The notes beneath the pieces are model-generated. The model was not told the origin of the DNA. It was given only the letters and a program-made list of their open reading frames with translations, and did no database searches. Shown piece by piece: positions 17,758 through 25,776 of a DNA stretch of 64,000 nt. The DNA comes from DATAAP01 sp041690495 (lineage in GTDB: Bacteria > Pseudomonadota > Alphaproteobacteria > CACIAM-22H2): NCBI GenBank assembly GCA_041690495.1, contig JAWLHE010000012.1, positions 62,001 through 126,000 of the forward strand, read 5' to 3'. The position numbers and the translations under genes were made by a program. Positions within the stretch are counted from its first letter, which is position 1. Each line of letters starts with the position of its first letter.

Positions 17758-19070
17758 TGAGCGCCTTTTCTCCCCGCGAAATCGTCTCCGAGCTCGACCG
17801 CTACATCGTCGGGCAGAACGCCGCCAAGCGCGCGGTCGCCATCGCCCTGCGCAACCGCTGGCGCCGGCAGCAGCTTCCCGAGGAGCTGCGCGAGGAGGTG
17901 CTGCCCAAGAACATTCTGATGATCGGGCCGACCGGCTGCGGCAAGACCGAGATCGCGCGCCGTCTCGCGCGCCTTGCGCAGGCGCCGTTCGTCAAGGTCG
18001 AGGCGACCAAGTTCACCGAGGTCGGCTATGTCGGCCGCGACGTCGATCAGATCATGCGCGATCTGCTCGAAGTCTCGATCGCGATGACGCGCGAGCGGCT
18101 GCGCAAGGATGTTGCGGCGAAGGCGGAGGTTGCGGCGGAGGAGCGCGTACTGGACGCGCTGGTCGGCGAGAACGCGAGCGCCGACACGCGCGCGAAATTC
18201 CGCAAGATGCTGCGCGAGGGCTCGCTCAACGACCGCGAGATCGAGGTGCAGGTGCAGGATTCGGGCGGCATGGCGCTGCCGACCTTCGACATTCCCGGCA
18301 TGCCGGGCGCGCAGATGGGCATGCTCAACCTCAACGACATCCTCGGCAAGGCGCTCGGCGGCGGTCGTGCCAGGCCGCGGCGCATGACGGTATTGCAGAG
18401 CTACGAGGTGCTGATCGCCGAGGAGAGCGACAAACTTCTAGACCAGGACCGCGTCATCAGGGAAGCCAAGGACGCGGTCGAGCAGAACGGCATCGTCTTT
18501 CTCGACGAGATCGACAAGATCAGCGCCCGCAGCGAGCGCTCCGGCGCCGATGTCAGCCGCGAAGGCGTGCAGCGCGACCTTCTCCCGCTGATCGAGGGCA
18601 CGACGGTGGCGACCAAGCATGGCGCCATCAAGAGCGACCATGTCCTGTTCATAGCGTCAGGCGCCTTTCACATCGCCAAGCCCTCGGACCTGCTGCCCGA
18701 GTTGCAGGGCCGCCTGCCGATCCGCGTCGAGCTCAAGGCGCTCGACCGCGACGATTTCGTGCGGATCCTCAAGGAGCCCGAGAACAGCCTGATCAAGCAG
18801 TACAAGGCCCTGCTCAAGACGGAGGACGTGACTCTCGATTTTACCGAGGACGCGATCACCGAGATCGCCAGCCTGGCCGCAGAGGTCAACCGGAACGTCG
18901 AGAATATCGGCGCGAGGCGGCTGCAGACGATCCTCGAGCGGCTGCTGGAGGAGATCAGCTTCACGGCGTCGGATCAGCCCGGCACGTCGCTGACCATCGA
19001 CGCGGCCTATGTCCGCGCCAAGGTTGCCGACCTCGCCAAGGACGCCGATCTGAGCAAGTTCATTCTCTGA
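17757..19070 (+). CDS. hslU: HslU, ATPase subunit of the HslUV protease
   Basis: A 437-residue Clp/Hsp100 AAA+ unfoldase that feeds proteins to HslV. Walker A GPTGCGKTEIARRLA, the pore-loop region VEATKFTEVGYVGRDVD, the inserted I-domain (about 110-240), Walker B GIVFLDEIDKI and the C-terminal hydrophobic tail LSKFIL that docks in HslV are all present. Coupled to hslV by a one-base overlap. Full length. No T-rich terminator is obvious after it. Confidence 0.98.
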   Translation: MSAFSPREIVSELDRYIVGQNAAKRAVAIALRNRWRRQQLPEELREEVLPKNILMIGPTGCGKTEIARRLARLAQAPFVKVEATKFTEVGYVGRDVDQIMRDLLEVSIAMTRERLRKDVAAKAEVAAEERVLDALVGENASADTRAKFRKMLREGSLNDREIEVQVQDSGGMALPTFDIPGMPGAQMGMLNLNDILGKALGGGRARPRRMTVLQSYEVLIAEESDKLLDQDRVIREAKDAVEQNGIVFLDEIDKISARSERSGADVSREGVQRDLLPLIEGTTVATKHGAIKSDHVLFIASGAFHIAKPSDLLPELQGRLPIRVELKALDRDDFVRILKEPENSLIKQYKALLKTEDVTLDFTEDAITEIASLAAEVNRNVENIGARRLQTILERLLEEISFTASDQPGTSLTIDAAYVRAKVADLAKDADLSKFIL

Positions 19071-19269
19071 AACGCCGCGGACGAAGTTTGGTCCGGGAAA
19101 GAACTGACTTACCGATTATTCAGGTCTAGCATGGTCGAAAAGCAGGGAGACACTATCGCCGTGGTTGTCTTCTGACCGGATTTGCCTAGTATCGCTCCTC
19201 TTGCGGTTGTGATGTAGAACACATCGCCTCGGCTGGGGGCGGCACAGAATGTGCCGGGGGCTAAGGGGA

Positions 19270-19800
19270 ATGACCGACTCGATTCCGTTCAAGGATGCCG
19301 ATCCGCGTCTGCATGCGGTGCTAAGGTATTGGTCCGGCAAGAAACGCGATCGAGCGATGCCGGCACGGCGCGACATCGACCCGCTCGAGCTTGGGCCCGC
19401 CATTCTGCCGCACCTGATGCTGGCCGATGTCGAGGCAGGTCCGCGCTTCCGCTACCGCCTGTTCGGAACCATTGTCAGCGACCACTTTGGCATGGATGCG
19501 ACCGGCCATTATATCGACGAGGTAATGGTCGGCCAGTACAAGGACTTCATCCTCGGTCTTTACGGCGACGTGATCGCGATGAAGAAGCCGGTCTACTCGA
19601 CCTCGGTCTACGGGCCTCGGCCCGAGCGCAACATGTCCACGCAGCGCCTGATGCTGCCGCTGTCGAGCGATGGGGAGAATGTCGACATGGTGCTCGGCTG
19701 CCAGGTGTTCCTCTACGGCTCCCCGCTCAAGACGCTCACGGTCCGCCTTGCCCAGGACAAGGCCGAACCGATCGACAATCTGTCCCTGAAGCTGGACTGA
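19270..19800 (+). CDS. PAS_5-family (PAS-like) domain protein
   Basis: A 176-residue cytoplasmic protein matching the PAS_5 group typical of Rhodospirillales and relatives: LRYWSGKKRDRAMPARRDIDP near the start, then LPHLMLADVE, RFRYRLFGT, and RLMLPLSSDGE. No output domain, so it may sense a small molecule or act through partners. AAGGGG immediately precedes the ATG at 19270; an in-frame ATG 7 codons earlier is less likely. It is a single gene followed by a strong hairpin terminator. Confidence 0.78.
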   Translation: MTDSIPFKDADPRLHAVLRYWSGKKRDRAMPARRDIDPLELGPAILPHLMLADVEAGPRFRYRLFGTIVSDHFGMDATGHYIDEVMVGQYKDFILGLYGDVIAMKKPVYSTSVYGPRPERNMSTQRLMLPLSSDGENVDMVLGCQVFLYGSPLKTLTVRLAQDKAEPIDNLSLKLD

Positions 19801-19874
19801 CCTCCCCCGGACGCTCCGCCCGCCCCGGGATCGCGGCGGTCCCGGTCGCAAGCCGCACTTCATTCGTACGCGAA

Positions 19875-19892
19875 CGATTGCCAAGGCAATCG
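19875..19892. repeat. Perfect 8-bp inverted repeat
   Basis: CGATTGCC-AA-GGCAATCG, immediately before the larger terminator hairpin. It could be part of a composite terminator or repeat element. The surrounding 301-nt gap 19801-20101 holds no gene that I can see. Confidence 0.5.
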
Positions 19893-19910
19893 CTACCCCC
19901 GAATGACTAA

Positions 19911-19935
19911 GGGCGGTCGCCTTTGGCGACCGCCC
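19911..19935. terminator. Bidirectional hairpin terminator candidate
   Basis: Perfect 11-bp stem GGGCGGTCGCC-TTT-GGCGACCGCCC with a three-base loop and a short T-rich tail (CTGTTGTC). It lies between the convergent PAS_5 gene (ending 19800) and the panE-like gene (ending 20102), so it can serve both. The T-tract is weak. Confidence 0.65.
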
Positions 19936-20101
19936 CTGTTGTCACTGCCTCCCCAAACCCGGGCCTCAATCCCGTCAACTCGCACCGTTATAAAGACCGC
20001 GCTTTTGTTCCGCAGCAAACGGTGTATTCGCATTACCACGTTCGCCTAGCGAGCATCAAATGATTCCTCGCGGGCCCAAAGGCTCCGCTTGAATCGCCTT
20101 G

Positions 20102-21079
20102 TCAGTGATACAGGCCCATGACCCGCGCACGCTGCTGGACCAGGGCAAGCACCGTGTCGATGGTCGGCGTCGGCACGCCGCTCATGCGCCCGAGCTCCTG
20201 CACTACTGTCGTCAGCGCGTCGATCTCCATCGGCCGCCCGCGTTCGAGATCCTGGAGCATCGACGTCTTGTGCGCACCCACCTTCCCCGCTCCGTCGATG
20301 CGTCGCTCGACGTCGACGCGGAAATGCACGCCGATGCGGTCGCCGATCGCCTTCGCCTCCATCATCATCGCGCGCGCGACTTCGCGCGTGCCGGGATCGA
20401 AGGCGATGACGTCGAGCGTCGCATGCGTCAGCGCGCTGATCGGGTTGAAGCAGAGATTGCCCCACAGCTTCAGCCAGATCTCGTCGCGGATGTTGCCGAT
20501 CACCGGCGCCTTGAGGCCCGCAGCCGCGAACAGCGTGGAGAGCCGTTCCGCGCGCGCGGTGGTCTCGCCCGACGGCTCGCCCAGCGGGAACTTGTCGCCG
20601 TAGACGTGCTGGATCACGCCGGGCTCGACGACTTCGGTCGCCGGATAGACGATGCAGCCGATCGCGCGCTCGGGGCGCAAGGTCCGCCACTGCACGCCGC
20701 CGGGATCGACGCTTTCGAGCGTGCGGTTCTCGAACGCGCCGCCATGGCGGTGGAAATACCAGTACGGAATGCCGTTGACCGCGGTAACGATCGCCGTGTC
20801 GTTGCCGAGCAGCGGCCGCATCGCGTCGACCGCGCCGGGCAGCGAATGCGCCTTGAGCGCGACGATCACGTAGTCCTGCGGGCCGAGCTCGGACGGATCG
20901 TCGCTCGCGCGCACGCGCACCGTTTCCTCCGCGCCGTTCATGCGCAAGGTCAGCCCCTTCTCCTTCATCGCCGCGAGATGCGGACCGCGCGCGACCAGGC
21001 TGACATCGGCGCCCGCGCTCGCGAACTTCGCGCCGAGAAAACCTCCGATGGCGCCGGCGCCGTAGATGCACACTCTCAT
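20102..21079 (-). CDS. Ketopantoate reductase-family (PanE/ApbA) oxidoreductase
   Basis: A 325-residue NADPH-dependent reductase. The Rossmann motif is CIYGAGAIGGFLGAKFA at 4-20. Family residues follow: VIVALKAH (Lys76), AVNGIPYW with Asn102, and EIWLKLWGN with Lys204 near the catalytic site. The C-terminal all-helical domain ends TPTIDTVLALVQQRARVMGLY. Genuine PanE acts in pantothenate synthesis, but genomes with several paralogues use them for other 2-keto acids, so no gene symbol is given. Downstream of aceA on the same strand, 78 nt away. Confidence 0.88.
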   Translation of the reverse strand: MRVCIYGAGAIGGFLGAKFASAGADVSLVARGPHLAAMKEKGLTLRMNGAEETVRVRASDDPSELGPQDYVIVALKAHSLPGAVDAMRPLLGNDTAIVTAVNGIPYWYFHRHGGAFENRTLESVDPGGVQWRTLRPERAIGCIVYPATEVVEPGVIQHVYGDKFPLGEPSGETTARAERLSTLFAAAGLKAPVIGNIRDEIWLKLWGNLCFNPISALTHATLDVIAFDPGTREVARAMMMEAKAIGDRIGVHFRVDVERRIDGAGKVGAHKTSMLQDLERGRPMEIDALTTVVQELGRMSGVPTPTIDTVLALVQQRARVMGLYH

Positions 21080-21156
21080 TCGTCTCTCTCCATTGCGGAA
21101 GAAGGGCCCCCTCCCCGCCTCGCGGCGGCGAGAGGGCCGATACGGCGGATCGCGGA

Positions 21157-22446
21157 CTACTCCGCCGCCTGCGCCGGGTGCGATTGCGGCGCGTCGTGGA
21201 ACTGCTCGGTCTCGGTCGAGCCCGCCATCGCCGTCGTCGACGACTTGCCGGCCGAAATCGCGGTCGCGACCGCGTCGAAGTAGCTCGTCCCCACCTCGCG
21301 CTGGTGCTTGACGGCGGTGTAGCCGTGCTTTTCGGAAGCGAATTCGGCTTCCTGAAGCTCGGAATACGCCGCCATGCCGCGTGTCGCGTAGCCGCGCGCC
21401 AGCTCGAACATCGAGTGGTTCAGCGCATGGAAGCCGGCGAGCGTCACGAACTGGTACTTGTAGCCCATCGCGCCGATGCGCTTCTGGAACTCGGCGATGT
21501 CGTGCATCGGCAGCTTCTTGCGCCAGTTGAACGAGGGCGAGCAGTTGTACGCGAGCATCTTGCCCGGGAAATGATGATGGATCGCGTCGGCGAAACGCTG
21601 CGCGTCGTCGAGGTTCGGTTCCGCCGTTTCCCACCAGATCAGGTCGGCATACTCCGCATAGGCAAGGCCGCGTGCGATCGCATAATCCTTGCCGACGCCG
21701 GGCTTGATGCGGAAGAAGCCCTCCGGCGTACGTTCGCCGGTCAGGAACTTGTGGTCGCGCGGATCGATGTCCGAAGTCAGAAGCTGCGCCGAGTCCGCGT
21801 CGGTGCGCGCGAGCAGCACGGTCGGAACACCTTCGACCTCGGCCGCGAGCCGCGCCGCATTCAGCGTGCGCACGTGCTGCTGGATCGGCACCAGCACCTT
21901 GCCGCCGAGATGGCCGCATTTCTTCTCGGAGGCGAGCTGGTCCTCGAAATGGACGCCTGCTGCGCCCGCCTCGATCATCGCCTTCATCAGCTCGAAGGCG
22001 TTCAGCGGACCGCCGAAGCCGGCCTCGGCATCGGCGATGATCGGCGCGAGCCAATGCGTGTCGCCCTGCCCTTCCATTTTCTGGATCTGGTCGGCGCGCT
22101 TGAGCGCGTTGTTGATGCGGCGCACGACGTCGGGCACCGAGCTGGCCGGATAGAGGCTCTGGTCGGGATACATCTGGCCGGCGTTGTTGGCGTCGGCCGC
22201 CACCTGCCATCCGGACAGATAGATTGCTTTGAGCCCGGCCTTGACCTGCTGGACCGCTTGGTTGCCGGTCAGCGCGCCGAGGGTCGGCACGAAATCCTCG
22301 GTCGTGAGCAGCTGCCACAGCCGGCGCGCGCCGAGATCGGCCAGCGTGTGCTGCTCGCGGACCGAGCCCGAGAGCCGTTCGACGTCCGCTGCGCTATAGT
22401 CGCGCTTGATTCCGCGCCAGCGGTCCGAGGTCCAGTCGAGGGGCAT
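21157..22446 (-). CDS. aceA: Isocitrate lyase
   Basis: A 429-residue enzyme that splits isocitrate to glyoxylate and succinate, allowing growth on acetate and fatty acids. Catalytic loop KKCGHLGGK has Cys177; the Mg-binding IIADAEAGFGG and HFEDQLASE segments and NCSPSFNWRKKL are intact. The size fits the bacterial tetramer class. GGAG lies 8 nt before the start. It is divergent from the ScfR-like regulator gene across 165 nt rich in TTTGC motifs. No malate synthase gene is in the window. Confidence 0.98.
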   Translation of the reverse strand: MPLDWTSDRWRGIKRDYSAADVERLSGSVREQHTLADLGARRLWQLLTTEDFVPTLGALTGNQAVQQVKAGLKAIYLSGWQVAADANNAGQMYPDQSLYPASSVPDVVRRINNALKRADQIQKMEGQGDTHWLAPIIADAEAGFGGPLNAFELMKAMIEAGAAGVHFEDQLASEKKCGHLGGKVLVPIQQHVRTLNAARLAAEVEGVPTVLLARTDADSAQLLTSDIDPRDHKFLTGERTPEGFFRIKPGVGKDYAIARGLAYAEYADLIWWETAEPNLDDAQRFADAIHHHFPGKMLAYNCSPSFNWRKKLPMHDIAEFQKRIGAMGYKYQFVTLAGFHALNHSMFELARGYATRGMAAYSELQEAEFASEKHGYTAVKHQREVGTSYFDAVATAISAGKSSTTAMAGSTETEQFHDAPQSHPAQAAE

Positions 22447-22455
22447 GGTCGTCTC

Positions 22456-22495
22456 CGTTGCAGATTGGGTGAGTAAAGATTTTCACACTGCAACG
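22456..22495. promoter_or_regulatory. Inverted repeat in the aceA leader
   Basis: CGTTGCAG at 22456-22463 and its exact complement CTGCAACG at 22488-22495 are separated by 24 nt. It lies 10-50 nt before the aceA start and includes the aceA ribosome site region, so it could be an operator or an mRNA stem-loop. The role is inferred. Confidence 0.5.
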
Positions 22496-22524
22496 CGAAA
22501 GGCCACGTCTCATGCGCAATAAAA

Positions 22525-22581
22525 TTAGCAAACCTGTGCGCCCATTTGCAGTTTTCACCATTTGATTGTAAAGTTTGTAAA
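22525..22581. promoter_or_regulatory. Candidate ScfR/RamB operator cluster
   Basis: Three TTTGC/TTTGT cores lie within 57 nt: TTAGCAAA (22525-22532, complement TTTGCTAA), TTTGCAGT (22545-22552) and AAAGTTTGTAAA (22570-22581). The last resembles the RamB site of Corynebacterium glutamicum, which centres on TTTGCAAA. The cluster sits between aceA and the regulator gene and would allow control of both. Confidence 0.5.
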
Positions 22582-22611
22582 TAGCCGGATCGTCCGGCAA
22601 GGGGGCTGGCG

Positions 22612-24045
22612 ATGGCGCGCAAGGCGTTGCTGGGAAACAAAATTCGGCGTCTGCGGCAGGACCGCGGCCTGACCCAGCAGCAGATGGCCGAGCAGCTCGG
22701 CATCAGCCCGAGCTACCTGAACCTTATCGAGCACAACGAGCGGCCGGTGACGGTCCCGCTCCTGCTCAAGCTCGGCCGGGCCTTCGAGGTCGATCTCCAG
22801 GACCTGTCCGAGGAGGACGAGCGCAAGCTCGCGGTCGGCCTGCGCGAGGTCTTTGCCGACGCGACCCTGAGCAATCATGAGATCAAGCCGGACGAGATCC
22901 GCGCCCTGGTCGATGCGGCGCCGAACGCCGCCAAGGGCATTATCGAGCTCTACCGCGCCTACCGGTCGGCGCGCGAGGACGCGCAGGCGCTGGTGCTCGG
23001 TCTGCCCGGCGCGTCGGGCGAGGCGTCGCCCCGGCGCCTGTTGCTGCCGACCGAAGAGGCGCGCGACTTCTTCTACGACCGCACCAATCATTTTCCGACG
23101 ATCGAGGAGGCGGCCGAGGCGCTGTGGCGGGAGGCGGAACTCGACCCCAAGGATCCCTATCGCGGTCTCGTCGCGCATCTCGCCCAGCGTCACGGCATCG
23201 CGGTGGAGATCGCGCCGATCGAGGCGATGCACGGTGCCGTGCGCCGCTACGACGCCAAGGCGAAGCGCCTGGTCCTGTCCGAGGTGATGCCGCGCGGCAG
23301 CCGCAACTTTCATATCGCCTATCACATCGGCCTGATCGAGGCGAAGGAGGCGATCGATGCGATCCTGGCCGATGCGAAGCTGTCGTCCGAGGAGACGCGA
23401 ACCCTGTGCCGCGTCGGCCTCACCAACTATTTCGCCGGCGCAGCACTGATGCCGTATGCGCCGTTCCTCGCCGGGGCGAAGGCGGCGCGCTACGACATCG
23501 ACCGCCTGACGCACCGTTTCGACGTCTCGTTCGAGCAGGTCTGCCATCGCCTTTCGACCCTGCAACGGCCGGGCGCGAAAGGTGTGCCGTTCTATCTCGT
23601 GCGCGTCGACATCGCCGGCAACATCTCCAAGCGCTTCTCGGCGGCCGGCTTCCACTTCTCGCGCTTCGGCGGCTCGTGTCCGCGCTGGGTGGTGCACGAG
23701 GCGTTCATGACGCCGGGTCTCATCCGCACTCAGGTGGCGCAGCTTCCCGACGGCACGACATTCTTCTGCATCGCACGCACCGTGACCAAGGAAAGCGGCG
23801 CCTTCGACCAGCCGCAGTCGCAGATGGCGATCGGCATCGGCTGCGACATCGGCCACGCGCGCGAGCTGGTCTATGCCGACGGCCATGACCTCGAGCGCGT
23901 CGAGCGCGCCACCGGGATCGGCGTCGGCTGCCGCCTGTGCGAGCGCATGAACTGCCGCCAGCGCGCATTTCCGCCGCTGCAGCACCGCCTGATGATCGAC
24001 GAGAAGGTGAAAGGCGTCTCCGCCTATCCGTTCAGCGCGGGCTAG
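22612..24045 (+). CDS. Short-chain fatty acyl regulator (ScfR/RamB/MccR-like)
   Basis: A 477-residue regulator. An XRE HTH lies at 9-62 (IRRLRQDRGLTQQQMAEQLG, then SPSYLNLIEHNERPV). A central ImmA/IrrE-like domain follows (about 180-290) in which the protease HExxH motif is replaced by YHIGLIEAKEA. The C-terminal DUF2083-type domain (about 310-465) has conserved Cys residues (IGIGCDIG, GVGCRLCERMNCRQRAFPP) thought to bind acyl-CoA-type signals. Relatives control glyoxylate and methylcitrate cycles. Divergence from aceA fits exactly. GGGGG stands 6 nt before the ATG. Confidence 0.92.
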   Translation: MARKALLGNKIRRLRQDRGLTQQQMAEQLGISPSYLNLIEHNERPVTVPLLLKLGRAFEVDLQDLSEEDERKLAVGLREVFADATLSNHEIKPDEIRALVDAAPNAAKGIIELYRAYRSAREDAQALVLGLPGASGEASPRRLLLPTEEARDFFYDRTNHFPTIEEAAEALWREAELDPKDPYRGLVAHLAQRHGIAVEIAPIEAMHGAVRRYDAKAKRLVLSEVMPRGSRNFHIAYHIGLIEAKEAIDAILADAKLSSEETRTLCRVGLTNYFAGAALMPYAPFLAGAKAARYDIDRLTHRFDVSFEQVCHRLSTLQRPGAKGVPFYLVRVDIAGNISKRFSAAGFHFSRFGGSCPRWVVHEAFMTPGLIRTQVAQLPDGTTFFCIARTVTKESGAFDQPQSQMAIGIGCDIGHARELVYADGHDLERVERATGIGVGCRLCERMNCRQRAFPPLQHRLMIDEKVKGVSAYPFSAG

Positions 24046-24059
24046 GGCAGGGCGCGGCG

Positions 24060-24084
24060 CTCGGTAAATATTGGCCTTACCGAG
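24060..24084. promoter_or_regulatory. Palindrome and promoter of the toxin-antitoxin module
   Basis: Perfect inverted repeat CTCGGTAA-N9-TTACCGAG. A sigma-70-like promoter overlaps it: TTGGCC (24071-24076), 17-nt spacer, TATCTT (24094-24099). The antitoxin start is 36 nt further. The overlap suggests autorepression by the antitoxin. The hairpin could equally terminate the upstream regulator gene; it is followed by only a few T residues. Confidence 0.55.
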
Positions 24085-24134
24085 TCTGTCATTTATCTTA
24101 TGGTTGCGTGATACTCAACCTTGGACACTGATAC

Positions 24135-25295
24135 GTGCCGTCGTCGGTCCGCGCGATAGTTGAACCAGCAATGCTCGTTTGGGCCCGGAAAAGTGCCGGC
24201 CTAAGCGTAGAAGAGCTCGCGCGCCGATTGGGAATTGCGCCATCAAAGCTTCAGGATTGGGAGGCAGGAACTTCCAGTCCGACCGTCAAGCAGCTGCAGC
24301 GCCTTGCGGCGGCATGCAAGCGGCCCAGCGCCGTTCTGTATCTGTCCGAACCACCGACAGATTTCATGCCGCTTCGAGACTTCCGGCGGCTGCCTGGCGA
24401 TGGACTACGCGCCATCTCACCAGAACTCACGTATCAAATTCGGCGAGCCCAAGAACGGCGAGCGGCCTCCCTCGATCTTTCTGAAGCTGCTGGGTTCCAA
24501 GTCAACCCTTTTGAACTCCGAGCAGATACTGATGAAGCTCCAGAGGAAGTTGGTGCTCGGATACGAAACGCACTCGGCGTTACTCTAGATGCACAGTCAT
24601 CTTGGTCAGGCACATACGAAGCGTTCAACAGCTGGCGGTCAGCCGCAGAGAACCTCGGAGTTTTGGTATTTCAAGCTCGTGATGTCGAAGTATCCGAGAT
24701 TAGAGGTTTTTCACTCGCTGAGCGCATAGCACCAACGATTGTCGTTAACACAAAGGACACCCCAAACGGTCGAACGTTCAGCCTGCTGCACGAATTTGCG
24801 CACCTGATGTTACGAGTAAGTGGAATATGCGATCTCGATGATGAGACGCAACCACCCGAAGAGCGCCGCATCGAAGTGTTCTGCAACGCAGTCGCTGCCG
24901 CTGCGCTGATGCCTCGTGACCAGTTTCTAGCGATACCAATGGTCGCCAGCACAACAAGTCGGCGAAGATGGAGCGACACAGAGATCGCAGCGCTCTCCAG
25001 AACATTTCGCGTAAGTCGGGAAGCAGTGCTCCGGCGGCTGCTTGAACTTGGCCGCACCACGTTAGCATTCTATAGAGAGAAGCGTCACGAATACGCAGCA
25101 GAGTACAGCACACATGAGCGTTCATCGGGCGGCTTTGCGCCGCCGCATACGATGGCGGTAGCAGTCGCTGGAAAGCCATTCGTTCGACTCGTCCTGCAGT
25201 CCTATTACCAAGACAGAATAAGTTTAAGCGCAGTCTCCGACTACTTAGGCGTTCGCGTAAAACACCTACCGCGTATTGAAGCCGCTGTTTGGTGA
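24135..25295 (+). CDS. XRE-ImmA (COG2856-type) antitoxin/regulator
   Basis: A 386-residue protein starting with GTG. XRE HTH at about 14-65 (ARKSAGLSVEELARRLGIAP, KLQDWEAGTSSPT) and an ImmA/IrrE zinc-peptidase domain with LLHEFAHLML (HExxH at 219-223) and a downstream Glu-rich FCNAVAAAALMP segment. This XRE-COG2856 pairing is a known antitoxin type, usually followed by a PIN-like toxin, as here. The stop overlaps the 5' region of the toxin ORF. Base composition and codon use are clearly less GC-rich than the neighbours (many ATT, AAT, AGT, TTA codons), suggesting recent transfer. Confidence 0.88.
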   Translation: MPSSVRAIVEPAMLVWARKSAGLSVEELARRLGIAPSKLQDWEAGTSSPTVKQLQRLAAACKRPSAVLYLSEPPTDFMPLRDFRRLPGDGLRAISPELTYQIRRAQERRAASLDLSEAAGFQVNPFELRADTDEAPEEVGARIRNALGVTLDAQSSWSGTYEAFNSWRSAAENLGVLVFQARDVEVSEIRGFSLAERIAPTIVVNTKDTPNGRTFSLLHEFAHLMLRVSGICDLDDETQPPEERRIEVFCNAVAAAALMPRDQFLAIPMVASTTSRRRWSDTEIAALSRTFRVSREAVLRRLLELGRTTLAFYREKRHEYAAEYSTHERSSGGFAPPHTMAVAVAGKPFVRLVLQSYYQDRISLSAVSDYLGVRVKHLPRIEAAVW

Positions 25296-25306
25296 AAGGC
25301 AGGTCG

Positions 25307-25768
25307 ATGTATTCGATCGATACAAGCGGCCTGCTCGACGGAATGAAGCGACATTATCCGCCAGACATTTTTCCTGGCGTATGGGCGCGAGTTGAAGAGC
25401 TTGTAGATGCCAGCGAGCTAAAAGCCTGCGAGATGGTAGTCGTCGAAATTGGGAAGAAGGATGACGCGACTTTAGAATGGGTCAAGGCGCGGCCGGCGTT
25501 GACGGTTCCCCTGGATGAGGAACGGCAAAGGATCGTTAGAGACCTGTTGCGACAATATCCGCGCTTGGTAGATACCAGAAAGGGACGTTCAGGGGCTGAC
25601 CCATTTGTGATTGCGCTTGGAATGCAATTGAGATGTCCGGTGATAACCGGCGAACCGCGGACCGGGCGCATCGATAGACCAAAAATTCCCGATGTGTGTG
25701 ATGCCGTCGGCGTACCGTGTCTTACTTTTCTTGAGTTTATTCGAAGCCAAGGCTGGGTCTTCCGCTGA
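25307..25768 (+). CDS. DUF4411 PIN-like toxin
   Basis: A 153-residue protein beginning MYSIDTSGLLDGMKRHYP, where Asp5 is the first acidic residue of a PIN-type nuclease pocket; others are Glu in MVVVEIGKKDD and Asp in GRSGADPFVIALG. It ends FLEFIRSQGWVF, close to the DUF4411 family pattern. Most likely an RNase toxin neutralised by the XRE-ImmA protein encoded just upstream. The ATG about 11 nt after the antitoxin stop is preferred to a start six codons earlier, because it begins at the PIN strand. Lower GC than the surroundings. Confidence 0.85.
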   Translation: MYSIDTSGLLDGMKRHYPPDIFPGVWARVEELVDASELKACEMVVVEIGKKDDATLEWVKARPALTVPLDEERQRIVRDLLRQYPRLVDTRKGRSGADPFVIALGMQLRCPVITGEPRTGRIDRPKIPDVCDAVGVPCLTFLEFIRSQGWVFR

Positions 25769-25776
25769 CGGAAGGG

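Noticed and set aside
22555..23985. A 476-codon open frame antisense to the ScfR-like gene.
   Set aside because: Low-complexity Arg/Asp/His sequence without motif, opposite a well-supported gene.
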